Shown in pieces: positions 43,811 through 52,561 of a DNA stretch of 64,000 bases. The number at the start of each line of letters is the position of its first letter. Positions within the stretch are counted from its first letter, which is position 1. Position numbers and translations under genes: made by a program. Below the pieces are notes generated by a model. That model had not been told where the DNA came from and searched no databases. It was given only the letters and a program-made list of their open reading frames with translations. Source of the DNA: SXIZ01 sp040079795 (lineage in GTDB: Bacteria > Pseudomonadota > Gammaproteobacteria > Methylococcales > Methylomonadaceae); NCBI GenBank assembly GCA_040079795.1, contig JBEBJQ010000008.1, forward strand, positions 1 to 64,000. Direction: 5' to 3'.

Positions 43811-45439
43811 ATGTCTTCTGTTGTAACTGAGCATGATCACGATCATGGCCACGAACACGATCATCATGATCACGGGCCTGCAAAAGGTATTTTACGGTGG
43901 ATAGTAACCACTAACCATAAAGATATTGGGACTTTGTATTTGCTGTTTGCATTGGCGATGTTCTTTGTCGGTGGTGCAATGGCAATGGTGATCCGTGCAG
44001 AATTGTTTGAGCCCGGTATGCAGTTTGTAGAACCACAATTTTTTAACTCCATGACCACCATGCATGCCTTAGTCATGGTATTTGGTGCAGTTATGCCGGC
44101 TTTTGTGGGATTGGCAAACTGGATGATTCCGATGATGATTGGTGCGCCGGATATGGCGTTGCCACGCATGAATAACATGAGTTTCTGGTTGCTGGTTGCT
44201 GGCGTTTTATTACTTGCCAGTACCTTGTTTATGGAAGGGGGGGCGCCTGCGGGCGGATGGACACTCTATCCACCTTTGGTTTTACAAACTGGCGCCGCTT
44301 TACCTTTTGCGGTATTTTCGGTGCATTTGTTAGGGATTTCATCCATTATGGGTGCCATTAACATTATATCCACTATCTTCAATATGCGTGCCCCCGGCAT
44401 GACCTTAATGAAAATGCCATTGTTTGTATGGACATGGTTAATTACCGGTTTTTTATTGGTTGCGATTATGCCGGTATTTGCTGGTTCGGTGACGATGCTA
44501 TTGACCGATAAATTTTTTGATACCAGCTTTTTTGATGCCGCCGGCGGTGGTGATCCAGTGTTGTATCAACATATTTTCTGGTTCTTTGGTCATCCTGAGG
44601 TGTATGTGATGATTTTGCCGACCTTTGGTGTGGCTTCTACTATTATCCCAGTGTTCGCGCGTAAGCCGTTATTTGGTTATAGCTCAATGGTTTATGCGAC
44701 CGCTTCAATTGCATTTTTATCATTCATTGTTTGGTCGCATCACATGTTTACGGTTGGTTTGCCTATGGCTGGCGAACTGTATTTCATGTATTCAACCATG
44801 TTGATCGCTATTCCAACTGGTGTGAAAATTTTTAATTGGACGGCAACCATGTGGAAAGGGTCGATGACTTTTGAAACACCGATGTTATTCTCAATCGCGT
44901 TTGTCGTATTGTTTACCTGTGGTGGCTTAACAGGATTGATGATGGCAGTGGCTCCGCTGGATTTTCAATACCATGATACCTATTTTATCGTGGCGCATTT
45001 TCACTATACCTTAGTGCCTGCATCAATCTTTATTTTAATGGCAGCAGGTTATTATTGGTTGCCTAAATGGACTGGGCACATGTATGACGAAAAAATTGGC
45101 CAATTACACTTCTGGCTATCCGCTATTTCTGTCAATATCTTGTTTTTTCCACAACATTTTTTAGGGTTGGCAGGTATGCCTAGAAGGATTCCAGATTATG
45201 CGGTGCAGTTTGCCGACTGGAACATGATTTCAAGTATTGGTGGATTCATTTTTGGTGCGAGTCAATTGCTGTTTCTCTATGTTGTGATTGATACCATTAA
45301 AGGTGGCACGGGAGAAAAAGTAACTGATGAAGTGTGGGAAGATGCTGCAAAACACGGTTTAGAGTGGACACTGCCTTCGCCGCCGCCTTATCATACCTTT
45401 ACTACACCACCGACCATTATTCCAACAGAGCATATTTAG
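43811..45439 (+). CDS. coxA: Cytochrome c oxidase subunit I
   Basis: This is the catalytic heme-copper subunit with twelve membrane helices. The 542-residue protein has the CuB/heme a3 ligands in WFFGHPEVYV, WSHHMF and YFIVAHFHY, and the heme a histidine in TTMHALVMVFG. The cross-linked tyrosine follows in the HPEVY motif, marking a type A oxidase. An unusual N-terminus has eight histidines within residues 8-21 alternating with Asp, Glu and Gly, facing the cytoplasm, which could hold copper or zinc. AAAGAGG precedes the ATG. Confidence 0.97.
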   Translation: MSSVVTEHDHDHGHEHDHHDHGPAKGILRWIVTTNHKDIGTLYLLFALAMFFVGGAMAMVIRAELFEPGMQFVEPQFFNSMTTMHALVMVFGAVMPAFVGLANWMIPMMIGAPDMALPRMNNMSFWLLVAGVLLLASTLFMEGGAPAGGWTLYPPLVLQTGAALPFAVFSVHLLGISSIMGAINIISTIFNMRAPGMTLMKMPLFVWTWLITGFLLVAIMPVFAGSVTMLLTDKFFDTSFFDAAGGGDPVLYQHIFWFFGHPEVYVMILPTFGVASTIIPVFARKPLFGYSSMVYATASIAFLSFIVWSHHMFTVGLPMAGELYFMYSTMLIAIPTGVKIFNWTATMWKGSMTFETPMLFSIAFVVLFTCGGLTGLMMAVAPLDFQYHDTYFIVAHFHYTLVPASIFILMAAGYYWLPKWTGHMYDEKIGQLHFWLSAISVNILFFPQHFLGLAGMPRRIPDYAVQFADWNMISSIGGFIFGASQLLFLYVVIDTIKGGTGEKVTDEVWEDAAKHGLEWTLPSPPPYHTFTTPPTIIPTEHI

Positions 45440-45477
45440 GGTTCAGTTGGTATCAATGATTATAGGGGGGTAAGGCG

Positions 45478-45504
45478 CTGTCCCTGCTAAAAAAGCAGGG
45501 ACAG
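45478..45504 (+). repeat. Perfect inverted repeat between coxA and the small gene
   Basis: A 10-bp perfect stem (CTGTCCCTGC / GCAGGGACAG) has a loop TAAAAAA and no following T tract. It ends nine bases before the start codon of the 34-residue gene, so it could tune that start, mark an RNA-processing site, or limit read-through. Confidence 0.8.
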
Positions 45505-45512
45505 GGTATGTT

Positions 45513-45617
45513 ATGAAAATAGATATTAAAAAGAAAAATATACTGGTGGTAACGTTATTGGTTGCAATCGCTGCGTGCATTTATGTCTTTGCAGTTATGC
45601 GGGCAATGCCGCAGTGA
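45513..45617 (+). CDS. Small single-helix membrane protein, probable cytochrome oxidase assembly factor
   Basis: The ATG at 45513 opens a 34-residue frame: a basic start (MKIDIKKKN), one hydrophobic helix (about residues 10-28) and a short MRAMPQ tail. Its TGA overlaps the GTG start of ctaG (GTGA at 45614-45617), which supports translation. Similar tiny one-helix proteins annotated as cytochrome oxidase small assembly proteins lie between coxA and ctaG in other proteobacteria. A possible AGGG ribosome site is partly inside the upstream hairpin. Confidence 0.75.
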   Translation: MKIDIKKKNILVVTLLVAIAACIYVFAVMRAMPQ

Positions 45618-46141
45618 ATGATGCGGTTAAACAGAAAAATAAACGTGTTGTTGTTGCATTATTATTGGCGCTTGGAATGATGGGGGTGGGTGTCGCCTTG
45701 ATCCCTCTTTATGATCTGTTTACAGAAGCAAGTGGAATTAATGGTAAATTAGCAATAGCTACTGGCACACAGGCTTTGAATTATAAAGCTGATGAAAGTA
45801 GGTTTGTTGATTTGGATTTTCTGACTTCGGTAGCAAAAGATACCCCTCTGAAATTCAAGACAATAAGCAATAGATTACAGGTTCATCCGGGGCAGGTTGT
45901 GGTGGTGCAATATACTGCACAAAATACTTCGGATAAAACGATTACAGGACGTGCAAACCCTAGTGTTGCCCCTGGAGAATCAGCGGTAGATTTTAAGTTG
46001 ATTGAGTGTTTTTGTTTGGATAAACAAACTTTTGCAGCTTATGAAGTTAAGTTGCTACAGTTGCGTTTTGTGATAGATCCTAAATTGCCGGTTCAGATTA
46101 AAAACATTGCGTTAGCGTTACAATATTTTAAAACCAAGTAA
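45614..46141 (+). CDS. ctaG: Cytochrome c oxidase assembly protein CtaG/Cox11
   Basis: CtaG delivers copper to the CuB site of CoxA. GTG 45614 overlaps the small upstream gene and gives 175 residues: one membrane helix (about 12-32), the LYDLFTEASGINGK segment just after it, and a periplasmic beta domain with the copper-binding ECFCLDKQTF near 135. The final VKLLQLRFVIDPKLP strand is typical. It precedes coxC by 27 bases. Confidence 0.92.
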   Translation: MNDAVKQKNKRVVVALLLALGMMGVGVALIPLYDLFTEASGINGKLAIATGTQALNYKADESRFVDLDFLTSVAKDTPLKFKTISNRLQVHPGQVVVVQYTAQNTSDKTITGRANPSVAPGESAVDFKLIECFCLDKQTFAAYEVKLLQLRFVIDPKLPVQIKNIALALQYFKTK

Positions 46142-46168
46142 AAATTACCTAACATTCAGAGGAAGGTT

Positions 46169-47032
46169 ATGTCTACAAATAAAGCATATTATATTCCGCA
46201 TCAGGCAACCTGGCCAGTGATCGGTACGGCAGGGTTAATGATCATGCTGGCGGGTTTCGCCAATTATTTAAATGGGGCTCCTATCGGCTCCAAAATGATG
46301 GTGTTGGGTTTAATCATTTTTATTGTTATGTTGACCGGTTGGTTTACTTTACAAGCTAATGAAAGTGAATCTGGCATGTATAGTACTCAGGTTGGTATTT
46401 CTTATCGAATGGGTATGATGTGGTTTATTTTTTCAGAAATCATGTTTTTTGCGGTATTTTTTGGCGCGCTTTGGTATACCCGTAATTTATCGGTACCTTG
46501 GTTGGGTGGTGTAGGAGATAATGCGGCAACTGGTGAGTTCTTGTGGCCTGATTTTAAAGCCGTTTGGCCGACTAATGGCCCAGGGAAAGTAGGGGGGGAG
46601 TTTGAGCCTATGGGCGCTTTTGGTTTGCCCTTGTTAAATACCTTATTGCTCTTAAGTAGCGGTGTAACCTGCACCTGGGCACATCACGGTCTGTTGGCTA
46701 AAAATCGCGATCAATTAATCAAGGGCTTAATAGCAACAGTTGCGTTAGGTTTCGCTTTCGTGGCATGTCAAGCGATTGAATATCATGAGGCATATTCTGA
46801 AATGGGCTTGACTTTAGGCTCCGGAATTTATGGTTCAACCTTTTTCATGTTGACAGGTTTTCATGGTTTCCATGTTTGTGTCGGTGCCATAATTTTGAGT
46901 GTGGTATTGTTCCGCAGTACTAAAGGACATTTTAAGCCTGAAAATCATTTTGCCTTTGAAGCAGCTGCCTGGTATTGGCATTTTGTGGACGTGGTGTGGT
47001 TAGGCTTGTTTATTTTTGTTTATTTAATTTAA
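46169..47032 (+). CDS. coxC: Cytochrome c oxidase subunit III
   Basis: The 287-residue inner-membrane protein has seven helices. Marks include the N-terminal YYIPHQATWPVIGT, FSEIMFFAVFFGALWYTR near 92, TGFHGFHVCVGAIIL near 228 and the terminal AAAWYWHFVDVVWLGLFIFVY. It supports proton uptake and stability of CoxA. It is the last gene of the forward cox run before a terminator. Confidence 0.97.
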   Translation: MSTNKAYYIPHQATWPVIGTAGLMIMLAGFANYLNGAPIGSKMMVLGLIIFIVMLTGWFTLQANESESGMYSTQVGISYRMGMMWFIFSEIMFFAVFFGALWYTRNLSVPWLGGVGDNAATGEFLWPDFKAVWPTNGPGKVGGEFEPMGAFGLPLLNTLLLLSSGVTCTWAHHGLLAKNRDQLIKGLIATVALGFAFVACQAIEYHEAYSEMGLTLGSGIYGSTFFMLTGFHGFHVCVGAIILSVVLFRSTKGHFKPENHFAFEAAAWYWHFVDVVWLGLFIFVYLI

Positions 47033-47051
47033 GAATCATAATCTTAAATTT

Positions 47052-47085
47052 AAAAGGCGTTGTCGGTTTGACAGCGCCTTTTTTG
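47052..47085 (+). terminator. Bidirectional terminator between coxC and the twin-helix gene
   Basis: A 13-bp stem (AAAAGGCGTTGTC / GACAGCGCCTTTT, one wobble pair) with loop GGTTT is flanked by T-rich sequence on both sides, suited to ending both converging transcripts. Confidence 0.88.
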
Positions 47086-47104
47086 TTTTTATGGATTGGA
47101 AAGT

Positions 47105-47359
47105 TTAAGGGTTAATCGTTGTTTTTTGTTGGTAATGTTTTTGAATGTTTACACCTATACCTTGGGGCTTCAAAATACCTGTGCTTAACGCAATGATCAG
47201 TGCGATAAATAAAACCAGGGACAAGCCGATACGGAAGGTTAAGGCTTTTGCAGTTTTTTGGGAATGTTCGGCATCTTTAGGGTGCATTAGATGAAACAAT
47301 GCTGCGCCCAAATTGAACAGAATGAGCAGAAAAGTAAGGATAACCAGAATCTTGATCAT
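47105..47359 (-). CDS. Twin transmembrane protein (DUF2909 family)
   Basis: ATG 47359 gives 84 residues with two hydrophobic helices (about 3-20 and 42-62) joined by HLMHPKDAEHSQKTAKALTF, the family hallmark. DUF2909 genes lie between coxC and the SURF1 gene in many proteobacteria, usually on the opposite strand, as here. A role in oxidase assembly is suggested by this constant neighbourhood only. Confidence 0.82.
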   Translation of the reverse strand: MIKILVILTFLLILFNLGAALFHLMHPKDAEHSQKTAKALTFRIGLSLVLFIALIIALSTGILKPQGIGVNIQKHYQQKTTINP

Positions 47360-47452
47360 AATAGAATGAATTAAACAGTTGGGGTTTCTTATTTTCAACT
47401 ATAACATCTAAATTGCCAATCACTACTTACGAGGTTACGCATTATTAATATT

Positions 47453-48175
47453 TTGTCGCAATATCTTAGACAACTTGGGTTTGGATCACTGCTATTATTC
47501 GTATCGATTCTATTGGTGTTGTTAAGTTTGGGATTTTGGCAATTAGAAAGGGCTGAGCAAAAGCGGGTTATCCTAGAAAAGCAACAGCTGCTTATAAATG
47601 AAGGTGAGTTGGCGCTGAATGCGCGTACCCCGGATGATTTGGCCTTGTTAAAATATCGGCCGGTGCAAGTTACCGGGCAATACGAAGCTGAACATCAGTT
47701 TCTTATTGATAATCAACATGTCAATGGCCGGGTGGGTTATTTGGTATTAACCCCTTTCCATTTAACGGGTACGGATAAAGCGGTGTTGGTCAATAGAGGA
47801 TGGTTACCGTTAAATGTAAATCGCGCAGTGTTGCCGGCTTTGCCTGTAAATACCGCTAAGGTAACTATCAAGGGTCGGGTGAACAGTTTCCCCAGTGTTG
47901 GTTTAAAATTAGCGGGGACTGAAATACCCACAAAAACCTGGCCGGCTGTAGTGCAAGTGGCGGAGTCTGATGCGTTAGCCAAAGCTTTGGGTTATCCGCT
48001 GTTTTCATTTCAAATTGAATTGGATCCCACTATGTCGGATGGTTTTTTGCGGGTTTGGCAAGCTGCTGCCGTTATGCCGCCTGAGAAACATGTTGCTTAT
48101 GCCGTACAATGGTTCGGATTGGCAATAACCTTTACGGTGTTATTTTTTTGGTATCACTATAAAAAAGCAAATTGA
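47453..48175 (+). CDS. SURF1-family cytochrome oxidase biogenesis protein
   Basis: The 240-residue protein has two membrane helices, one N-terminal and one at the end, flanking a periplasmic domain with FWQLERAEQKR, RPVQVTGQYEAEHQFLIDN and VLVNRGWLPLN, all typical of SURF1, which helps insert heme a. The TTG at 47453 is the first ordinary start, but the ribosome site GAGG (47431-47434) is placed ideally for an in-frame ATT at 47441, so translation may begin there. Its stop overlaps the start of the next gene (TGATG). Confidence 0.92.
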   Translation: MSQYLRQLGFGSLLLFVSILLVLLSLGFWQLERAEQKRVILEKQQLLINEGELALNARTPDDLALLKYRPVQVTGQYEAEHQFLIDNQHVNGRVGYLVLTPFHLTGTDKAVLVNRGWLPLNVNRAVLPALPVNTAKVTIKGRVNSFPSVGLKLAGTEIPTKTWPAVVQVAESDALAKALGYPLFSFQIELDPTMSDGFLRVWQAAAVMPPEKHVAYAVQWFGLAITFTVLFFWYHYKKAN

Positions 48176-48777
48176 TGAAAACGCCCCAACAAAAGAAAAA
48201 TCAACGGTTAATTTTACTGATTTTCGCCATGACCTTTATTCCTTTTCTAATGGCTTGGTACTTAAAGGAAAATCCTGATTTATTGGCAGCTAGAACCAGC
48301 AATAACGGCACGTTGATTACACCGCCTTTAACTACAGAATTAGCTGATCTGGTCGGTTTCGATCAGTTTTCCCGCGACAACATGCAGGAATTAACCGGAC
48401 ATTGGGTGCTGGTTAATATTATCCCTGAATCAGAATGTACAGCTGACTGTCTAAAGGCCTTGCATGCCACTAAACAATTATTGTTGATGATGGGAAAAGA
48501 TTTAGTTCGTATACGGCGGGTTGCTTTGCTGTTAAAGACGGTAGAGCCGAGTCTGGCTGAACGCTGGTGGCAAGATGATACGCGCTTGCTAAGGGCTAAT
48601 CCAACTGCTGGATTATTGGAGAAAGTTAATTCCATAAGAAAATCAAATTTGCCGGATGGATTGTTACTGTTAATGGATCCGCTAGGTAATTTAATGATGC
48701 AATATGAATCAGGATTTAACCCCTACAAAGTAAAGGATGATCTTAGAAAACTCCTGACTGTTTCACAAATTGGATAA
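48175..48777 (+). CDS. SCO1/SenC-like membrane-anchored thioredoxin-fold protein
   Basis: ATG 48175 overlaps the SURF1 stop. The 200-residue product has one N-terminal membrane helix (about residues 12-28) and a periplasmic domain with a C-x3-C pair (PESECTADC) near residue 85, placed as in the copper-binding CxxxC motif of SCO proteins. The usual proline after the second cysteine is replaced by leucine, and the distal histidine is not obvious, so copper binding is uncertain. Its place between SURF1 and the heme A synthase-like domain supports a role in oxidase assembly. Confidence 0.75.
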   Translation: MKTPQQKKNQRLILLIFAMTFIPFLMAWYLKENPDLLAARTSNNGTLITPPLTTELADLVGFDQFSRDNMQELTGHWVLVNIIPESECTADCLKALHATKQLLLMMGKDLVRIRRVALLLKTVEPSLAERWWQDDTRLLRANPTAGLLEKVNSIRKSNLPDGLLLLMDPLGNLMMQYESGFNPYKVKDDLRKLLTVSQIG

Positions 48778-48782
48778 TTGAT

Positions 48783-50750
48783 ATGTTGATGCTTAGAAGT
48801 TTAGCGTGGGTTGGCGGGGTGTTGGCGTTTATTGCCATGCTTTCGGTGGTGGGTTTTTCGTCAGAAGCAGGTATATCTTTTGCCAGTTTTTTTGATATTA
48901 CCAATACAGGGTTGTTAGTTCATCACTATAGTATTGCTGCCTCGATATTGTTGGTTTTAATCTTCTATACGGCTACTTTTCGGGTGGCGGTCAATCGTTT
49001 TGCCGTGACGCTTTTAAGCCTTTTCTTATTGTTATTGCTAGTATTTGATAGGGTACTAGAAGTTGAAGGTGTATTTAGGGGCGGCGGTATGGAATATATT
49101 AATCCAGCGCCTAAGCTCCATTTTTTATTAAATTGCTTGTTAGTGTGGCTGTGGTATTGGCTATCCTTGCGCTTACAAACGGATATTGTGAGGTTATCTG
49201 CTAACGTAAATGAGGACTTCGGCAATGCTAATAGGGGATTGCGCTGGTTTGCTGTGATAGGGATGTCAGCATTACTCCTGCAAAACTTTATATCGACTAA
49301 TATAGTTAGCTATGATGAGCTTTTATCAAATATTCAAAGGATCTGGGATGGCCTGCTGTATGTGCGGGATTCTCCTAAACCTTTTATAACATTTACGACT
49401 CAAACAAACATAGCTCTTAATTTGTTGTTTTCGCATGCTGTTTTTAATAGCTTTACGAGTCTTTTGTTAGCGGCACTTGCCTGGAAAACCCTGCGCAATA
49501 AACACGCTTGCGTTCGTGCAGCAGGCATATGTTTGAGCATTCTTTTGGTAGTTACTGTGCTTCTGGGTATTGTACTTACCTTCAAACTCTCCCATACCTA
49601 TGCATTTCCCCCTGTTGTTCAGTTAATTGATGTTTTGCACACGGGTTTTGCAACGTTATTGATGCTACCGTTAATAACGATTAGCTTTTATGCCCGTTAT
49701 GCCGTCGTAAAACCTGAACCGAAGCTTGTCAGACCAACTCCCTCAGCGCTGGAACAAAAAGTCGATGTTGTTGTTCCCAAAACCGTTGCAGTACCGGACG
49801 CTGATGTTTATGTAGAACCTGCCCCGGCTTCGTTATATCTCCGTTTAAAATCACAGTTAAAACATACGCGCTCTGGTCTGGGCGGCGTATTAGCCAGTCT
49901 GAATATCGGCCAACGTAAAATTGATGCAGACTTATTGGAAGAAATTGAAGCCAGTTTGATTATGGCGGATATTGGTATGGATGCGACGACCAATATTATT
50001 AACCGGTTGACTGAAAAAACCGAACGGCACCAGCTGAATGATGCAGACGCATTGTCAGTAGCGTTAAAGCACGAATTGTTAGATATGCTACAGCCTTGTA
50101 GCCAGCCTTTGGTGATTCCAAAACAGGACACTCCTTACGTTATTTTAGTGGTCGGTATAAATGGTGCGGGTAAAACCACGACTATTGGAAAGTTGGCTAA
50201 ACGTTTGCAAGCCCAGGGGCATAGCGTGATGCTCGCAGCCGGTGATACTTTTAGGGCTGCGGCTGTTGAGCAACTACAGGTCTGGGGGGAACGAAACAAT
50301 ATTCATGTAGTCGCTCAACACACGGGCGCAGATTCAGCTTCAGTCATTTACGATGGTGTACAATCGGCTTTGGCTAAAAAAGTGGATGTCTTGATTGCCG
50401 ATACCGCAGGACGCTTGCATACCAAATCCAATTTGATGGAAGAGTTAAAAAAAATCAAACGGATTATGGGCAAGCTGGATGAAACCGCCCCGCATGAAGT
50501 ATTATTGGTATTAGATGCCGGTACCGGACAGAATGCCCTATCCCAGACGAAACTGTTTAATGAAGCAGTGGCGTTGACTGGATTGGTGTTAACCAAATTG
50601 GATGGCACGGCAAAAGGAGGGATCATCTTTGCTTTGGCTAAACAGTTTGGCCTGCCTATCCGTTACATCGGTATTGGTGAGGGCATTGATGATTTACAAA
50701 ACTTTGATGCAACAGCCTTCGTTGATGCGTTATTTGTAAAAGATGATTGA
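48783..50750 (+). CDS. ftsY: Heme A synthase-like membrane domain fused to SRP receptor FtsY
   Basis: One uninterrupted 655-codon frame joins two proteins. Residues 1-303 hold eight predicted helices with histidines at H47/H48 (helix 2), H113 (helix 4), H218 (helix 6) and H286 (helix 8), the CtaA/Cox15 pattern; the Glu that normally precedes the first His (E-x2-H) is missing, so catalysis is doubtful. A Pro/Val-rich linker (304-348) leads to a full FtsY NG domain: N domain from about 351, P-loop GINGAGKTT near 458-466, DTFRAAAVEQL near 488, DTAGR at 540-544 and TKLDGTAKGG near 604. FtsY takes ribosome-SRP complexes to the translocon. Here the helices would anchor it permanently in the membrane. 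ftsE follows after three bases. Confidence 0.85.
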   Translation: MLMLRSLAWVGGVLAFIAMLSVVGFSSEAGISFASFFDITNTGLLVHHYSIAASILLVLIFYTATFRVAVNRFAVTLLSLFLLLLLVFDRVLEVEGVFRGGGMEYINPAPKLHFLLNCLLVWLWYWLSLRLQTDIVRLSANVNEDFGNANRGLRWFAVIGMSALLLQNFISTNIVSYDELLSNIQRIWDGLLYVRDSPKPFITFTTQTNIALNLLFSHAVFNSFTSLLLAALAWKTLRNKHACVRAAGICLSILLVVTVLLGIVLTFKLSHTYAFPPVVQLIDVLHTGFATLLMLPLITISFYARYAVVKPEPKLVRPTPSALEQKVDVVVPKTVAVPDADVYVEPAPASLYLRLKSQLKHTRSGLGGVLASLNIGQRKIDADLLEEIEASLIMADIGMDATTNIINRLTEKTERHQLNDADALSVALKHELLDMLQPCSQPLVIPKQDTPYVILVVGINGAGKTTTIGKLAKRLQAQGHSVMLAAGDTFRAAAVEQLQVWGERNNIHVVAQHTGADSASVIYDGVQSALAKKVDVLIADTAGRLHTKSNLMEELKKIKRIMGKLDETAPHEVLLVLDAGTGQNALSQTKLFNEAVALTGLVLTKLDGTAKGGIIFALAKQFGLPIRYIGIGEGIDDLQNFDATAFVDALFVKDD

Positions 50751-50753
50751 GTT

Positions 50754-51410
50754 ATGCTTAAATTTGAACATGTGAGTAAACGTTATGAGGGCGGTGGTGA
50801 TGCCTTACTAGATGTCAGCTTTCATCTGCAGCCGGGCGAAATGGCTTTTTTAACGGGCCATTCGGGTGCTGGTAAAAGTACGGTATTGAAGCTGGCGGCT
50901 GCTATTGAGCAATCGTCTCACGGTCAAATTAAGCTGGAAGGCCAGTCAATCAACAAGCTGGCGGATAGCAAAATTCCTTATATTCGCCGAAAAATGGGGC
51001 TGATTTTTCAGGATTATAAATTACTGCAAGATCGGACAGTCTTCGATAATGTGGCATTACCTATGGTGGTTGCCGGTTACAGTTATCAGGACATAGCCAA
51101 GCGGGTTAGGGCGGCCTTGGATAAAGTGGCTTTATCCGGCAAGGAACAAAAATATCCCCACGCTTTATCTGGCGGGGAGCAACAGCGTGTAGGGATTGCG
51201 CGCGCCGTAGTTAATAAACCTGCGTTAATTTTAGCTGATGAGCCGACCGGTAATCTGGATCCGGAATTATCAACCGAAATTATGCGCTTATTTACCCAAT
51301 TTACCCAGTTAGGCGTCACCATTCTCGTTGCGACGCATGATATAGACTTAATTAATCGTATGGAACAACGGGTGATAAAGTTGCATCGTGGCCGTTTAGT
51401 TAAGGGATAA
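50754..51410 (+). CDS. ftsE: Cell division ATP-binding protein FtsE
   Basis: FtsE is the ABC ATPase that, with FtsX, controls septal peptidoglycan hydrolases. The 218-residue protein has FEHVSKRYEGG at the start, Walker A GHSGAGKST near 37, the signature LSGGEQQRVGIARA near 140 and Walker B LILADEPTGNLD near 162. It starts three bases after ftsY and ends three bases before ftsX, the standard ftsYEX order. Confidence 0.97.
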   Translation: MLKFEHVSKRYEGGGDALLDVSFHLQPGEMAFLTGHSGAGKSTVLKLAAAIEQSSHGQIKLEGQSINKLADSKIPYIRRKMGLIFQDYKLLQDRTVFDNVALPMVVAGYSYQDIAKRVRAALDKVALSGKEQKYPHALSGGEQQRVGIARAVVNKPALILADEPTGNLDPELSTEIMRLFTQFTQLGVTILVATHDIDLINRMEQRVIKLHRGRLVKG

Positions 51411-51413
51411 AAG

Positions 51414-52406
51414 ATGCTTAAAGACAATATTCCTCAACATAAAAAAACCGGTGCGCATGGGGTCATGGTGCAGCCCGATTTTAAGTCAAAGTTCCATGCT
51501 TACCTCGATACACACGCGCATGCCTTGTTTTCCAGCCTGGGTCGGCTAACCCGGACGCCGGCGGCGTTTATGATGACCATACTGGTGTTGGCAATCAGCA
51601 TGGCGTTGTCGAGCAGTTTTTATTTAATGGTTAAAAATTTCCAGCAATTAACCGGTAATATCGAAGCGACCAATCAGATTTCGGTGTTTTTGAAACCGAC
51701 GGTTACCCCGGCAAAGGCATTGACATTACAGGAGCAGATTAAGCTGGATGCGTTGGTTGAATCGGTACAGTTAATTACTGCCGAACAGGCATTGGCTGAA
51801 TTCAAAGCCAACAGTGGTTATGCTGAAGCAGTTAACGCGTTAGAGCAAAATCCTTTGCCAGCAGTATTGCTGGTATTGCCTAAAAATTCTTTGGAAGATG
51901 AAGAAGGCCTGAAAACGCTATTGGGCAGGTTCGAGAAAATGCCGGACGTTGAGTTGGCTAAATCTGAACTGCAATGGATTAACCGCTTGCGGGCTATTAT
52001 TGCCGTGGCTAAGCGGTTGGTATTATTATTTAATTTATTATTTAGCTTTGCCGTTCTACTAATTATCGGTAACACTATTCGCCTGGAATTACAAAGTAGA
52101 CGGGAAGAAGTGCTAATTACGCAGTTAGTAGGCGCTACACATGCTTTTATCCGCAGGCCATTTTTATACACCGGATTTTGGTTAGGCTTTTTAGCCAGTG
52201 TCACGGCCTGGTTTATCGTAACTGTGGTTTTATTATTTTTACGCTCCCCAATTCAGCAGTTATCTGAACAATATTCAGGGCAATTTAACTTGGCATTTCT
52301 TGATTATACTGAGACCCTTACCTTAATAGGGGTTACTTCCTTATTAGGCGTGCTGGGTGCTTGGTGGGTTTTAGGCAGTCATTTACAGGCTTTGAAGCCT
52401 GATTAA
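51414..52406 (+). CDS. ftsX: Cell division protein FtsX
   Basis: FtsX is the membrane partner of FtsE. The 330-residue protein has a cytoplasmic N-tail, a first helix (about 52-73), an extracellular loop of about 100 residues (FLKPTVTPAKA to FEKMPDVELA) and three helices in the C-terminal half, with ELQSRREEVLITQLVGAT in between, a typical FtsX/MacB-like motif. rpoH, often next, is not present; ppk1 follows. Confidence 0.95.
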   Translation: MLKDNIPQHKKTGAHGVMVQPDFKSKFHAYLDTHAHALFSSLGRLTRTPAAFMMTILVLAISMALSSSFYLMVKNFQQLTGNIEATNQISVFLKPTVTPAKALTLQEQIKLDALVESVQLITAEQALAEFKANSGYAEAVNALEQNPLPAVLLVLPKNSLEDEEGLKTLLGRFEKMPDVELAKSELQWINRLRAIIAVAKRLVLLFNLLFSFAVLLIIGNTIRLELQSRREEVLITQLVGATHAFIRRPFLYTGFWLGFLASVTAWFIVTVVLLFLRSPIQQLSEQYSGQFNLAFLDYTETLTLIGVTSLLGVLGAWWVLGSHLQALKPD

Positions 52407-52561
52407 CATACAAAATAGGCGATTTCCTGCACTATTTCTTGCCTTAAAAAAAGGCTTCAGGTTTAAGCAAAATTTACCCGAAATATTTGCTGAGCGATTG
52501 GATTACTGTAATCTTTATCCTGTAGGGTATAACGTCAAAATATTAGCTTATAAGGTCTTTC

